Assembly: GCA_043781855.1 (NCBI GenBank)
Contig: JAYWBB010000070.1
Coordinates: 1 to 16,113 of the forward strand
DNA length: 16,113 nucleotides
Direction of reading: 5' to 3'
From: Nevskia sp043781855
Lineage (GTDB): Bacteria; Pseudomonadota; Gammaproteobacteria; Nevskiales; Nevskiaceae
A model generated the notes under the pieces. It was not told the origin of the DNA. It was given only the letters and a program-made list of their open reading frames with translations, and did no database searches. Both the position numbers and the translations under genes were made by a program. Below, in pieces: positions 7,815 to 14,523 of the stretch. Position 1 is the stretch's first letter, and each line of letters starts with the position of its first letter.

Positions 7815-8656
7815 GCGGCGTCCAGCTTCAGCGTTGTCGCCGCCAGCGCCCGCGCCTGATCGAGTTCGACGAGCAGGTCTTCGAGTGGCGGGATGTTGTC
7901 GTCGCGCTCGATCATTGTCGCAACCGCTCCGAAGCGGCGGATTGCCTCGACGTAAAGCTGCCAGACCGGATCGGGCACCGGCTGGTCGTGCGTGTCGATC
8001 AGCAGATCGCCGTTGTGCGTGTGGCCGGCGAGATGAATCTGCTGGATGCGGTCTTTCGGCAGTGCGTCGAGAAAATCCAGTGGCTCGAAGCCGTGGTTCT
8101 GGCCGCTGACGTAGATGTTGTTGACGTCGAGCAGCACCAGGCAGTCCGCAGCCTTGGCCAGTTCGGCGATGAAGTCCCACTCGGTGAGCGTGGAGTGCGT
8201 ATAGCTGACGTAGCTGGAAACGTTTTCGATGACGATGCGTCGGCCGAGAAAATCCTGCACCTCGCGCACGCGTGCGACGACGTGGCGCAGCGCCTCTTCG
8301 GTGTACGGCAGCGGCATCAGGTCGTGCAGGTTCCGGCTGACGACACCGGTCCAGCAGAGGTGATCGGAAATCCAGAGCGGATGCACGCGCTCGGCGAGCG
8401 CCTTGAGTTCGATGAGATAAGCGCGGTCCAGCTTGTCGGTCGATCCGATCGAGAGCGACACGCCGTGCATCACCAGCGGATAGCGCTCGGCGAAGCGGTC
8501 GAGAAAAGATAGCGGTTTGCCGCCGCCGACCATGTAGTTTTCGCTGAGGATCTCGAACCAGTCGACGCGCGGCTGGCCTGCGAGAATGGTCTCGTAGTGA
8601 TCGGTGCGCAGCCCAAGCCCGAAACCGGGGGAGGGCGAAGTCAGAGTCTCGATCAT
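7811..8656 (-). CDS. bufB: BufB-like DUF692 (MNIO) oxidative RiPP maturase
   Basis: This 281-residue TIM-barrel protein belongs to the multinuclear non-heme iron-dependent oxidative enzymes, the family that includes MbnB. In bufferin systems it converts cysteines of BufA to oxidised heterocycles. The family opens with GFGLGLRTDHYETIL and VDWFEILSENYM. Candidate metal ligands are H64 (VMHGVSLSIG), D98/H99 (WISDHLCW), E144/N145 (IENVSSY), D177/N179/N180 (LLDVNNIYVS), H208/H212/H214 (IHLAGHTHNGD) and E250 (MIERDDN). The ATG at 8656 lies directly after the seven-base U tract of the bufA terminator. No Shine-Dalgarno is visible and no alternative in-frame start looks better. The stop overlaps the bufC start. 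Confidence 0.92.
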   Translation of the reverse strand: MIETLTSPSPGFGLGLRTDHYETILAGQPRVDWFEILSENYMVGGGKPLSFLDRFAERYPLVMHGVSLSIGSTDKLDRAYLIELKALAERVHPLWISDHLCWTGVVSRNLHDLMPLPYTEEALRHVVARVREVQDFLGRRIVIENVSSYVSYTHSTLTEWDFIAELAKAADCLVLLDVNNIYVSGQNHGFEPLDFLDALPKDRIQQIHLAGHTHNGDLLIDTHDQPVPDPVWQLYVEAIRRFGAVATMIERDDNIPPLEDLLVELDQARALAATTLKLDAA

Positions 8657-8690
8657 AAAAAAACCGGCCCGTCCGTCAGGAGGGCCGGCA
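8657..8690 (-). terminator. Intrinsic terminator/attenuator between bufA and bufB
   Basis: Read on the minus strand, CCGGCCC (complement of 8682-8688) pairs perfectly with GGGCCGG (complement of 8664-8670). Inside, TCC pairs with GGA across one bulged base, leaving a 4-base TGAC loop. Seven T residues (8657-8663) follow immediately. This is a textbook intrinsic terminator, 22 bases after the bufA stop codon. The next base is the A of the bufB ATG, so bufB is reached only by readthrough from bufA or by a promoter inside bufA. Confidence 0.88.
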
Positions 8691-8712
8691 AACTTCCAAC
8701 CCCTGGGTGATC

Positions 8713-8979
8713 TTACTTCGGAGCGGCTTCGAACTTGCCACCAGCCTTGTCGCAGTCAGCCTTCGACTTTTCGAGGAAGCCCTGGCCCTTGCAGGCGTTC
8801 TGGCCCTTGCAGGCGCTGGCTGCGGTCTTGCAGGCGCTCGTGCCCTTGCAGGAATTGATTCCCGAGCAGTGGCCGGCGGCAGCGGCGGCATCGGCAGCGG
8901 AGGCGATCGGTGCAGCCAGGAACATCGTGGCGGCGGCAGCGGCGAGTGCGATGCTGTTCAACTTGGTGCTAATTTTCAT
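8713..8979 (-). CDS. bufA: Bufferin precursor peptide (BufA2-like), exported cysteine-rich copper-binding RiPP
   Basis: This 88-residue precursor has a clear Sec signal peptide (about 1-28, cleavage after IASA) and a mature core of about 60 residues. The core has six cysteines (38, 44, 50, 57, 63, 76) in repeated NSCKG, SACK, SACKGQ and NACKGQGF units, ending with a late DCDKAGG. The pattern fits periplasmic bufferin-type metallophores of the BufA2 kind rather than EGKCG-type peptides. In characterised bufferins, cysteines are modified by BufB/BufC and the exported peptide binds copper and protects the cell. The start is supported by a strong Shine-Dalgarno GAGGAG (8987-8992), 7 bases upstream. 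A terminator follows it. The A2-versus-A1 subtype call is less sure than the family call. Confidence 0.88.
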   Translation of the reverse strand: MKISTKLNSIALAAAAATMFLAAPIASAADAAAAAGHCSGINSCKGTSACKTAASACKGQNACKGQGFLEKSKADCDKAGGKFEAAPK

Positions 8980-9030
8980 TGCGGTTCTCCTCGGGCATGG
9001 CCCGGAAATAGCTGGATATGGATAGAGGTG

Positions 9031-9060
9031 GACGACGCTGCCGTGACTTTCTTGGGTACC
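9031..9060 (-). promoter_or_regulatory. Possible ECF-type promoter of bufferin operon
   Basis: On the minus strand, GTACCC (complement of 9054-9059) and CGTC (complement of 9034-9037) are separated by exactly 16 bases, ahead of bufA. This resembles the general -35/-10 layout of ECF sigma factors (an AAC/ACC-containing -35 and a CGTC or CGAA -10). No good sigma-70 promoter was found for bufA. The matching motif was not found upstream of the sigma factor at 1798, so assignment to that sigma factor is speculative. Confidence 0.25.
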
Positions 9061-9193
9061 GGCATTCGTCGCAACGATAATGGATTCACAGCCAGAGCGA
9101 CGATATGCCTTGCCGTCCTGCTTTTATGCCGCTTCGTCCATTATCGATACGGTGACATCAACGGTGCGGATGCACCGACCGGCGAACCCGACA

Positions 9194-9221
9194 TTGCAGT
9201 CGGGCAAGCCGATGCTATATT
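9194..9221 (+). promoter_or_regulatory. Sigma-70 promoter with extended -10 for small exported protein
   Basis: A TTGCAG -35 (9194-9199) and a TATATT -10 (9216-9221) are separated by 16 bases, and TGC just before the -10 gives the extended -10 form. Transcription would begin near 9228, leaving a leader of about 20 bases before the ATG at 9250. It faces away from bufA. Confidence 0.6.
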
Positions 9222-9249
9222 GGACCGGGTTCAACCGTAGAAGTGCCTT

Positions 9250-9591
9250 ATGCGCAACAAACTGCTCGCATTTGTCCTGAGCCTTGCGCCCGCGCTGCCC
9301 TGCGTGGCCACCGCCGATGAACTGACGATCCCCGGGGATGCTCCCGCTGCGATCACCTTGCCGAAGAAAGGCGAGACGCAGACCAAAGTGGTCAAGATCT
9401 TCGGTGAGCCACAGAAAAAATACGCACCCGTCGGCGGCGAGACTCAGAAGCACCCACCGATCACCCGTTGGGACTATGCCAACTTCTCGGTCTTCTTCGA
9501 GCATAGCCACGTTGTCGATGCCGTCGTGCCGGGGCAACCGGCGACGGTTTATCACACCGAATCGCTGAAACCGGTCAGCGCCAATTTCTAG
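9250..9591 (+). CDS. Small exported protein of unknown function
   Basis: This 113-residue protein has a signal peptide (about 1-22, ending CVATA) and a mature domain of about 90 residues. It has a conserved-looking run: GETQTKVVKIFGEP (41-54), PPITRWDY (69-76) and FSVFFEHSHVVDAVV (79-93). The arrangement of a short helix, a GEP turn and WDY-containing strands recalls BamE/SmpA-like small envelope proteins, but there is no lipobox and the resemblance is weak. It lies divergent from bufA across a 270-base region and has its own sigma-70-like promoter. No function can be assigned. Confidence 0.8.
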   Translation: MRNKLLAFVLSLAPALPCVATADELTIPGDAPAAITLPKKGETQTKVVKIFGEPQKKYAPVGGETQKHPPITRWDYANFSVFFEHSHVVDAVVPGQPATVYHTESLKPVSANF

Positions 9592-9672
9592 ACGCAGCCG
9601 ATTCTCCCTGCTGCAATCGCGTTCCGGCGGTCTGCTCACCGCCGATATTGCATGCCGATTTGCCGGATGCCG

Positions 9673-10704
9673 ATGACCTCGCAACCTTTTTTGCCGCCTG
9701 AATGGGCGGAGCAAGCCGCCGTGATGTTGACCTGGCCGCGGCGCGATGGCGATTTCGCGCGGCGCTACGAGGCCGTTGAGCGTAATTTCGTCGAGATCGC
9801 CAAAGCCATCGCTCGTCATGAAGCGCTGCACATCAATGTCGCGGACGATGCCTCAGGCCTGGGCGCAAGACTGCTCGCGGCTGGCGTGCCAGCCGAGCGG
9901 CTGAACGTTTATCCGGTTCCCAGCGACGATGTATGGGCACGCGACCACGGACCGATCACGGTGATCCGCGCGGGTCGGCTCGTACATCTCGATTTCATCT
10001 TTAACGGCTGGGGCGGCAAGTTTGCCGCCGAGCGCGACGATGCGCTGACCAGCCGGCTTGCCGCGATGGGCGCGCTGCATGCGCCGGTGGAGCCGGTCGA
10101 CTTCGTGCTCGAAGGCGGTGCACTGGAAGTTGATGGCCACGGAACGCTGCTGACGACCGAACGCTGCCTGCTGGCCAAGACGCGCAATCCGAAGCTGTCG
10201 CGGAGCGACATCGAGGATGTGCTGAAAGCGAAATTCGGCTTGAGCCGCGTGCTCTGGCTCAAGCATGGCGACCTGGTCGGCGACGACACCGACGGCCACG
10301 TCGACACCATTGCGCGCTACTGCAATCCGCACACGATCGCCTATCAAGCCTGCGACAGTCGCGACGACGAGCACTATGCCGATCTCGCGGCGATGGCTGC
10401 GGAACTGGCGGCGCTGGATGACTATCGCGGCAAACCCTACAAGCTGGTGCCGCTGCCGCTGCCCTCGCCGATCTACGATGCCGACGATGGTCGTCGCCTG
10501 CCGGCCGGCTACGCCAATTTCCTGATCGTCAACGGCGCCGTTCTGGTGCCGATTTATGACGACACGCTCGACGACGAGGCGCTGCGCCGCCTGCGGCCGT
10601 GTTTTCCGGGGCGCGAAGTCGTCGGCATTGATTGCAACGCATTGATTCAGCAGTATGGCGGTCTACATTGCGTGACGATGCAGATTCCACAGGCGCCACG
10701 CTGA
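9673..10704 (+). CDS. aguA: Agmatine deiminase (peptidyl-arginine deiminase family)
   Basis: This protein of about 343 residues hydrolyses agmatine to N-carbamoylputrescine and ammonia, the first step from agmatine to putrescine. Motifs of the guanidino-group-modifying fold are present: VPSDDVWARDHGP, FNGWGGKF, LEGGALEVDG, HGDLVGDDTDGHVDT (with the catalytic His) and the catalytic Cys in YGGLHC. In typical AguA the last motif reads GGGNIHC, so this copy is slightly divergent there. The frame opens at 9652. The ATG at 9673 is preferred because family members have only a few residues before the LPPEW segment; no start has a good Shine-Dalgarno. It leads an operon with the next two genes, ending with the matching second enzyme. 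Confidence 0.9.
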   Translation: MTSQPFLPPEWAEQAAVMLTWPRRDGDFARRYEAVERNFVEIAKAIARHEALHINVADDASGLGARLLAAGVPAERLNVYPVPSDDVWARDHGPITVIRAGRLVHLDFIFNGWGGKFAAERDDALTSRLAAMGALHAPVEPVDFVLEGGALEVDGHGTLLTTERCLLAKTRNPKLSRSDIEDVLKAKFGLSRVLWLKHGDLVGDDTDGHVDTIARYCNPHTIAYQACDSRDDEHYADLAAMAAELAALDDYRGKPYKLVPLPLPSPIYDADDGRRLPAGYANFLIVNGAVLVPIYDDTLDDEALRRLRPCFPGREVVGIDCNALIQQYGGLHCVTMQIPQAPR

Positions 10705-10714
10705 GGACACGCCC

Positions 10715-10930
10715 ATGAACAGACTGATCCATCACGCGAGCGATCCGAGCACTGCGACGCTCATCGGCGCCGCGACCGGCGCCGCCAAGGGCGCGCTGAT
10801 CGGCGTTGCCATCGGCAAGCTCGCGGTCTGCGTTGCGCTGGGCGTGGTCGGCGGCGCCGTGTCCGGCGCGGTGATCGCGCGCTTCGTGCGCAGCCGGGCG
10901 CCGCTTCCCGCTTCGCCCCTGCCCCGATGA
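10715..10930 (+). CDS. Small glycine-zipper membrane protein
   Basis: This 71-residue protein is mostly one long hydrophobic glycine/alanine-rich stretch (about 14-61) with repeated GxxxG-type spacing (GAATGAAKGALIGVAIGKL, then GVVGGAVSGAV). It probably forms one or two membrane helices that self-associate. It starts 10 bases after aguA with GAGGA at 10704-10708, and its stop overlaps the aguB start as ATGA (10927-10930), so it is translated as part of the operon. Function unknown. It is not a standard part of agmatine metabolism. Confidence 0.75.
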   Translation: MNRLIHHASDPSTATLIGAATGAAKGALIGVAIGKLAVCVALGVVGGAVSGAVIARFVRSRAPLPASPLPR

Positions 10931-11853
10931 CGTCGAAAATTCTTCGCATCGGCCTGATTCAGCAAGCCTGCACCGCCGATCGCGAACACAACCTGAGGCT
11001 TTCTGCCGCGGGCGTGCGCGACGCTGCGGCGCGCGGCGCGCAGCTCGTGCTGCTGCAGGAACTGCATACCGGCCAGTACTTCTGCCAGCACGAATCGACT
11101 GAGCTTTTCGATCTCGCGGAAACCATTCCCGGACCTTCGACGGAAACCCTCGGCGAGCTCGCAAAGGAACTGAACATCGTCCTCGTCGGCTCGCTGTTCG
11201 AGAAGCGCGCGGCCGGGCTATATCACAACACCGCAGTGGTGCTGGAACGCGACGGCAGCCTTGCCGGAAAGTACCGCAAGATGCATATTCCGGACGATCC
11301 GGGCTACTACGAGAAGTTCTATTTCACACCGGGCGATGCGGGTTCGGCTGGCGACGACAGCGGCGGCGCGCGCGGTGGCTTTGCGCCGATCGACACCAGC
11401 GTCGGCCGGCTCGGCCTGCTGGTCTGCTGGGATCAGTGGTACCCGGAGGCGGCGCGGCTGATGGCGCTGGCCGGCGCCGATCTGCTGCTCTACCCAACCG
11501 CGATCGGCGCCAATCCCGCCGACCCGGCGGAGGAGCGCGAGCGCCAGCGCGAAGCCTGGATCACGATCCAGCGTTCGCATGCCATCGCCAACGGCCTGCC
11601 GGTGATCGTCGCGAATCGCACCGGCTTCGAGCCGGACCCGAGCGGCCAGACCGCCGGCGCGACGTTCTGGGGCTCCAGTTTCGTCGCCGGGCCGCAGGGC
11701 GAATTCCTGGCGCAGGCCGCGCAGAACACCCCCGAAGTGCTGGTGGTCGATATCGACCTCGCGCGCTCCGAAAACGTCCGCCGCTGGTGGCCGTTCCTGC
11801 GCGACCGCCGCATCGATGCCTACGGCGATCTGGTCCGGCGCTTCCGCGACTGA
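10927..11853 (+). CDS. aguB: N-carbamoylputrescine amidase (nitrilase superfamily)
   Basis: This 308-residue cytoplasmic enzyme hydrolyses N-carbamoylputrescine to putrescine, CO2 and ammonia, completing the agmatine route begun by AguA. The Glu-Lys-Cys triad is visible: E45 in LVLLQELHTGQY, K118 in KYRKMHIPDDPGYYEKFYF and C167 in LLVCWDQWYPEAARLMAL. The C-terminal part has NRTGFEP, FWGSSFVAGPQGE and the late RRWWPFLRDRR, typical of AguB. An unusual acidic/glycine insertion (about residues 138-152) lies between TPGD and the PIDT strand, where relatives have a short link. Its start overlaps the upstream gene by ATGA. It converges on the DoxX-like gene with only 20 bases between stops. Confidence 0.93.
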   Translation: MTSKILRIGLIQQACTADREHNLRLSAAGVRDAAARGAQLVLLQELHTGQYFCQHESTELFDLAETIPGPSTETLGELAKELNIVLVGSLFEKRAAGLYHNTAVVLERDGSLAGKYRKMHIPDDPGYYEKFYFTPGDAGSAGDDSGGARGGFAPIDTSVGRLGLLVCWDQWYPEAARLMALAGADLLLYPTAIGANPADPAEERERQREAWITIQRSHAIANGLPVIVANRTGFEPDPSGQTAGATFWGSSFVAGPQGEFLAQAAQNTPEVLVVDIDLARSENVRRWWPFLRDRRIDAYGDLVRRFRD

Positions 11854-11873
11854 TCGTTGCGAGCGCGCCAGAT

Positions 11874-12362
11874 TCAGGCCGTCGCCGGCTTCCGCTGTCC
11901 GATCAAACCGAGCAGCAGGTCGCGGCGCAGGTAGATGAGAATCGCGCAGGAAATCCAGACCGTGCAGGCCATCGCGAACAGCGTGCCGCCGTCGGAAGTG
12001 CCATCGGCGTTCTGCACCGCCACACCCAGCGGCGTGAACAGGTGGAAGAAGATCGCCCCCGAGATCACGCCGAGACCGAGCAGCGCGCCGAGCGCCTGCA
12101 CCAGGCGCTTGCCGAATAGCGCGCCGATCAGTACCGCAGACGAGGCGATCAGCTCGAAGCTGCCAATGACGTAGGCACTGAAAATGCCGCCACGCGCGAA
12201 CAAGCCCTTGAAACCGAGCGAGGCGGCCCAGGGATCGAGCTTGCCTTCGAAGATGTAGATCGTCTCGGGGTTGTCGGTGAACTTGTAGAACAGGGACTGA
12301 ATGAAGACGAAGGCGATCCAGAGCGAGAGGATGATGTGGCCGTTACGTTTGAGAAAGTCCAT
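11874..12362 (-). CDS. DoxX-like four-helix membrane protein
   Basis: This 162-residue integral membrane protein has hydrophobic segments at about 9-26, 58-82, 88-108 and 127-146. The N-terminal block WIAFVFIQSLFYKFTDNPET and the following FSAYVIGSFELIASSAVLIG are DoxX-like. Function is unknown; relatives have been linked to redox or quinone processes, but nothing here proves that. A strong Shine-Dalgarno (GGAGG, 8 bases before the ATG at 12362) fixes the start. It is last on the minus strand after the ATP-grasp gene, 70 bases away, so it may be co-transcribed or have its own promoter. Confidence 0.8.
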   Translation of the reverse strand: MDFLKRNGHIILSLWIAFVFIQSLFYKFTDNPETIYIFEGKLDPWAASLGFKGLFARGGIFSAYVIGSFELIASSAVLIGALFGKRLVQALGALLGLGVISGAIFFHLFTPLGVAVQNADGTSDGGTLFAMACTVWISCAILIYLRRDLLLGLIGQRKPATA

Positions 12363-12432
12363 GCGCTTTTCCTCCGATTATTGGACACCGCCGATAGCGA
12401 CAGCGTCCGGTTGATGTTTTCAACGAATAGGT

Positions 12433-13548
12433 TCAGACCCACCGCTTGCTGCGCGCCATGTCGGCGCGCCACAGGCGCAGCAAATCCGGGAAACTGGTGA
12501 CCTTCGCGCCCTTCGCGGCGTTGGCTTCGCCGATCTCGATGGCGAGACGCCACTGCTGGATCATCGTGCGCCAGCCCTCGAGCAGCGGCGTGCCAGGGTT
12601 ATAGATGTGCGCCGACTCGGCGGTCACGCCGTTCATTTCCATGACCTTGAGTCCGCGTCCGGCGCGCAGCGCGTCTTCGTCCGGGCAGCGCAGGTCGATG
12701 CGGCCGAAGTGATAGCCGGGCACAGCGTCGAGAATCGCGCTCATGCTTTGTCGCAGGGCTTCGGTCTGAAGATCGTTGCCATCGAGAAACAGCGAGCCGC
12801 GACTATGCGCGCCGATTTCGACCAGCGCGATCGCGCGGCCGGCTTCAGGAATCTCGTCGAGACGATCCGCGAAGCGCAGCCATAGTCCGGGCGCGATCAG
12901 CCGCGCGCGGGCATCGTCGCGGATCAGTTCCGCGAGGCTGCGCCGACCATCGCCAGTCACCTGCGGGAAGCACTTGCGCACGATCGACAGCAGTTCGACG
13001 CGCGCGGTCTTTGCATCGAGGTAGACGAACACGCCGAACTCGGCGCCGCCGATGTAACGCTGGACGATCACGTCGTCGCTGGCCGCAGCGAGATAAGCTT
13101 CCGCCTGCGCTTCATTGCGAATCACCGCAACCCCGCGACCGCGATGGCCGATGTCGGGCTTGCAGACGACCGGATACTCGCGTAGTCCGACGAAGTTGCG
13201 GAGCTGGGTGGTCCGTTCAGCGAGCGGCATGCCACGCTCGATGCGGATGAATTCGGCGACGAAGTCCGGCGCATTTCGCTGCAAGGGATCGAGCGCTTCA
13301 TGCTTGGTCTCGCCGATGAAACCGCTCGCGAGAATTCCGGGATTGGCGGCGGTGAACGGCGTCAGGTAGCGGGAACGCAGGCAACGCAACGTAATGTAGA
13401 CGACCACCGGCGGATAAAACGCCCACGCCGGCCAGAATTCCCAGCGGGCGAGTCGCGCCAACTTGACCCGGAGGCGTTCGTGCAGGCCAGGACGAAACGG
13501 CGCTGCCAGCGGACGCGGCGCGGCATCCGCAGGCAGCGGTCCGTTCAC
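12433..13548 (-). CDS. ATP-grasp ligase-like protein of unknown substrate
   Basis: This 371-residue protein has the ATP-grasp fold, which joins a carboxylate to an amine or thiol through an acyl-phosphate. It shows the nucleotide lysine and glycine-rich loop VVCKPDIGHRGRGVAV (K130 onward), a second-strand hinge IVQRYIGG (161-168) and metal-binding acidic residues near the end (FGRIDLRC with D285; MEMNGVTAE with E304 and N306). The first ~60 residues are extended and include a hydrophobic segment (FWPAWAFYPPVVVYITLRCL), unusual for a soluble ligase. The GTG start at 13548 overlaps the DinB-like gene's stop (GTGA, 13545-13548) with GGGAG 8 bases upstream. Such proteins are sometimes labelled D-Ala-D-Ala ligase-like, but this is not a standard Ddl. 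Confidence 0.85.
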   Translation of the reverse strand: MNGPLPADAAPRPLAAPFRPGLHERLRVKLARLARWEFWPAWAFYPPVVVYITLRCLRSRYLTPFTAANPGILASGFIGETKHEALDPLQRNAPDFVAEFIRIERGMPLAERTTQLRNFVGLREYPVVCKPDIGHRGRGVAVIRNEAQAEAYLAAASDDVIVQRYIGGAEFGVFVYLDAKTARVELLSIVRKCFPQVTGDGRRSLAELIRDDARARLIAPGLWLRFADRLDEIPEAGRAIALVEIGAHSRGSLFLDGNDLQTEALRQSMSAILDAVPGYHFGRIDLRCPDEDALRAGRGLKVMEMNGVTAESAHIYNPGTPLLEGWRTMIQQWRLAIEIGEANAAKGAKVTSFPDLLRLWRADMARSKRWV

Positions 13549-14060
13549 GCACTCCGCTCCCGCTCATAGCGGATGGTCGCGGCGGCCTTGCCGATTTCCT
13601 CTGGCAGCGTCAGACCGCGTTGTTTCAACAATTGGCGCAGCAGCGCGTAGTGGTGGACCGCGTGGCCAGCCAGGAACAGCAGCTCGCGCAGGGGTGTCGA
13701 GCCGCTGACGAAACGGTCGTCGCCGGCCGCACCACCATCGCAGGCGACGACCAGAGATTCCGGCCAGGAATGCGCCAGACGCGCGGTGTAGCCGTTGGCA
13801 AGCTGCTCGCAACGGCCGCGCGCCAAGGTGGCATCGCGTTCCAGTTCGCGATTGCGACTCCGGTTGTCGTAATCGATCACGCCGTGGTCGAGCCCATCGA
13901 GGAAGGCTTCGTAGTGTTCGATGATATGGCGCAGATGCGGACCGATCTGCTCCATGAACGACAGGCCGGCGCGCTCGGAAATCGCGGCAATACTTGCGCC
14001 CTGGCGCAGCATGTCGATTGCGTAGACGACCGCGCGGCCGATCGGATCACGCGCGTGCAT
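13545..14060 (-). CDS. DinB-like four-helix metal-binding protein
   Basis: This 171-residue protein resembles the DinB/YfiT superfamily, whose members bind a metal through three histidines and include thiol transferases for bacillithiol and mycothiol. The first conserved helix has PHLRHIIEHYEAFLDGL (H45 or neighbours), a middle stretch has DYDNRSRNRELERD, and the metal motif AGHAVHHYALLR holds H133 and H137. The substrate is unknown. The ATG at 14060 is chosen over an in-frame GTG at 14066 because GGAGG lies 5 bases upstream of it. It overlaps the upstream membrane-protein gene by 14 bases and the downstream ATP-grasp gene by 4 bases, implying coupled translation of all three. Confidence 0.82.
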   Translation of the reverse strand: MHARDPIGRAVVYAIDMLRQGASIAAISERAGLSFMEQIGPHLRHIIEHYEAFLDGLDHGVIDYDNRSRNRELERDATLARGRCEQLANGYTARLAHSWPESLVVACDGGAAGDDRFVSGSTPLRELLFLAGHAVHHYALLRQLLKQRGLTLPEEIGKAAATIRYERERSA

Positions 14061-14523
14061 CTTCACCTCCGGACGCCGGCGCCAGAACTTGCGCGCGGCG
14101 CGCGCGACTCAACCGCCAGGCCGGGTCGGTGTTTTCGCGCAGCAGCAACGAGGAGTAGACGATCGCGAAGCCAAATGTCGGCAGCACGCCGGGGGCCAGC
14201 GTCATCAGGATCTTGGGCGTGCCGATGGCATGGTGAACGCCGATCAACATCGTGTAGGTCAGGGTCAGGCTGCCGAACGCCGAGAGCGTCGCTCCGTAGC
14301 GCGGATCGCGCGGCAGCCAGAAAAGCGTGCGCATTAAAGCAACACTGCCGTAAGTCAGCAGCGCGCTCATGAGCCAGTGTGTGGCACCGATCAACGCCGC
14401 ATGCGGCCAACCGGCGTGACGATTGACCGTCGCCGCCCAAAAGCCATAACAAAGACCGCCGAGAACAGCACCCTGAGGGCTGTCCATCAAACGGTAGAGG
14501 CGTTGCAGAAACTGCTCAGGCAT
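14047..14523 (-). CDS. Small integral membrane protein of unknown function
   Basis: This 158-residue protein has about four hydrophobic segments, near 18-33, 41-67, 79-97 and 104-127, ending in a basic tail. No family was recognised. The frame is open upstream as far as 14805, but those codons have poorer wobble G/C and read like non-coding sequence, so the ATG at 14523 is preferred; its Shine-Dalgarno is weak. It is first in the minus-strand cluster and overlaps the DinB-like gene by 14 bases, so it is probably part of that operon. Confidence 0.65.
   Translation of the reverse strand: MPEQFLQRLYRLMDSPQGAVLGGLCYGFWAATVNRHAGWPHAALIGATHWLMSALLTYGSVALMRTLFWLPRDPRYGATLSAFGSLTLTYTMLIGVHHAIGTPKILMTLAPGVLPTFGFAIVYSSLLLRENTDPAWRLSRARRAQVLAPASGGEDARA

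Noticed and set aside
7815..8180. N-terminal extension of bufC into bufB
   Set aside because: The added residues are a shadow of bufB; the GTG at 7814 with a GTGA overlap gives the expected family length.
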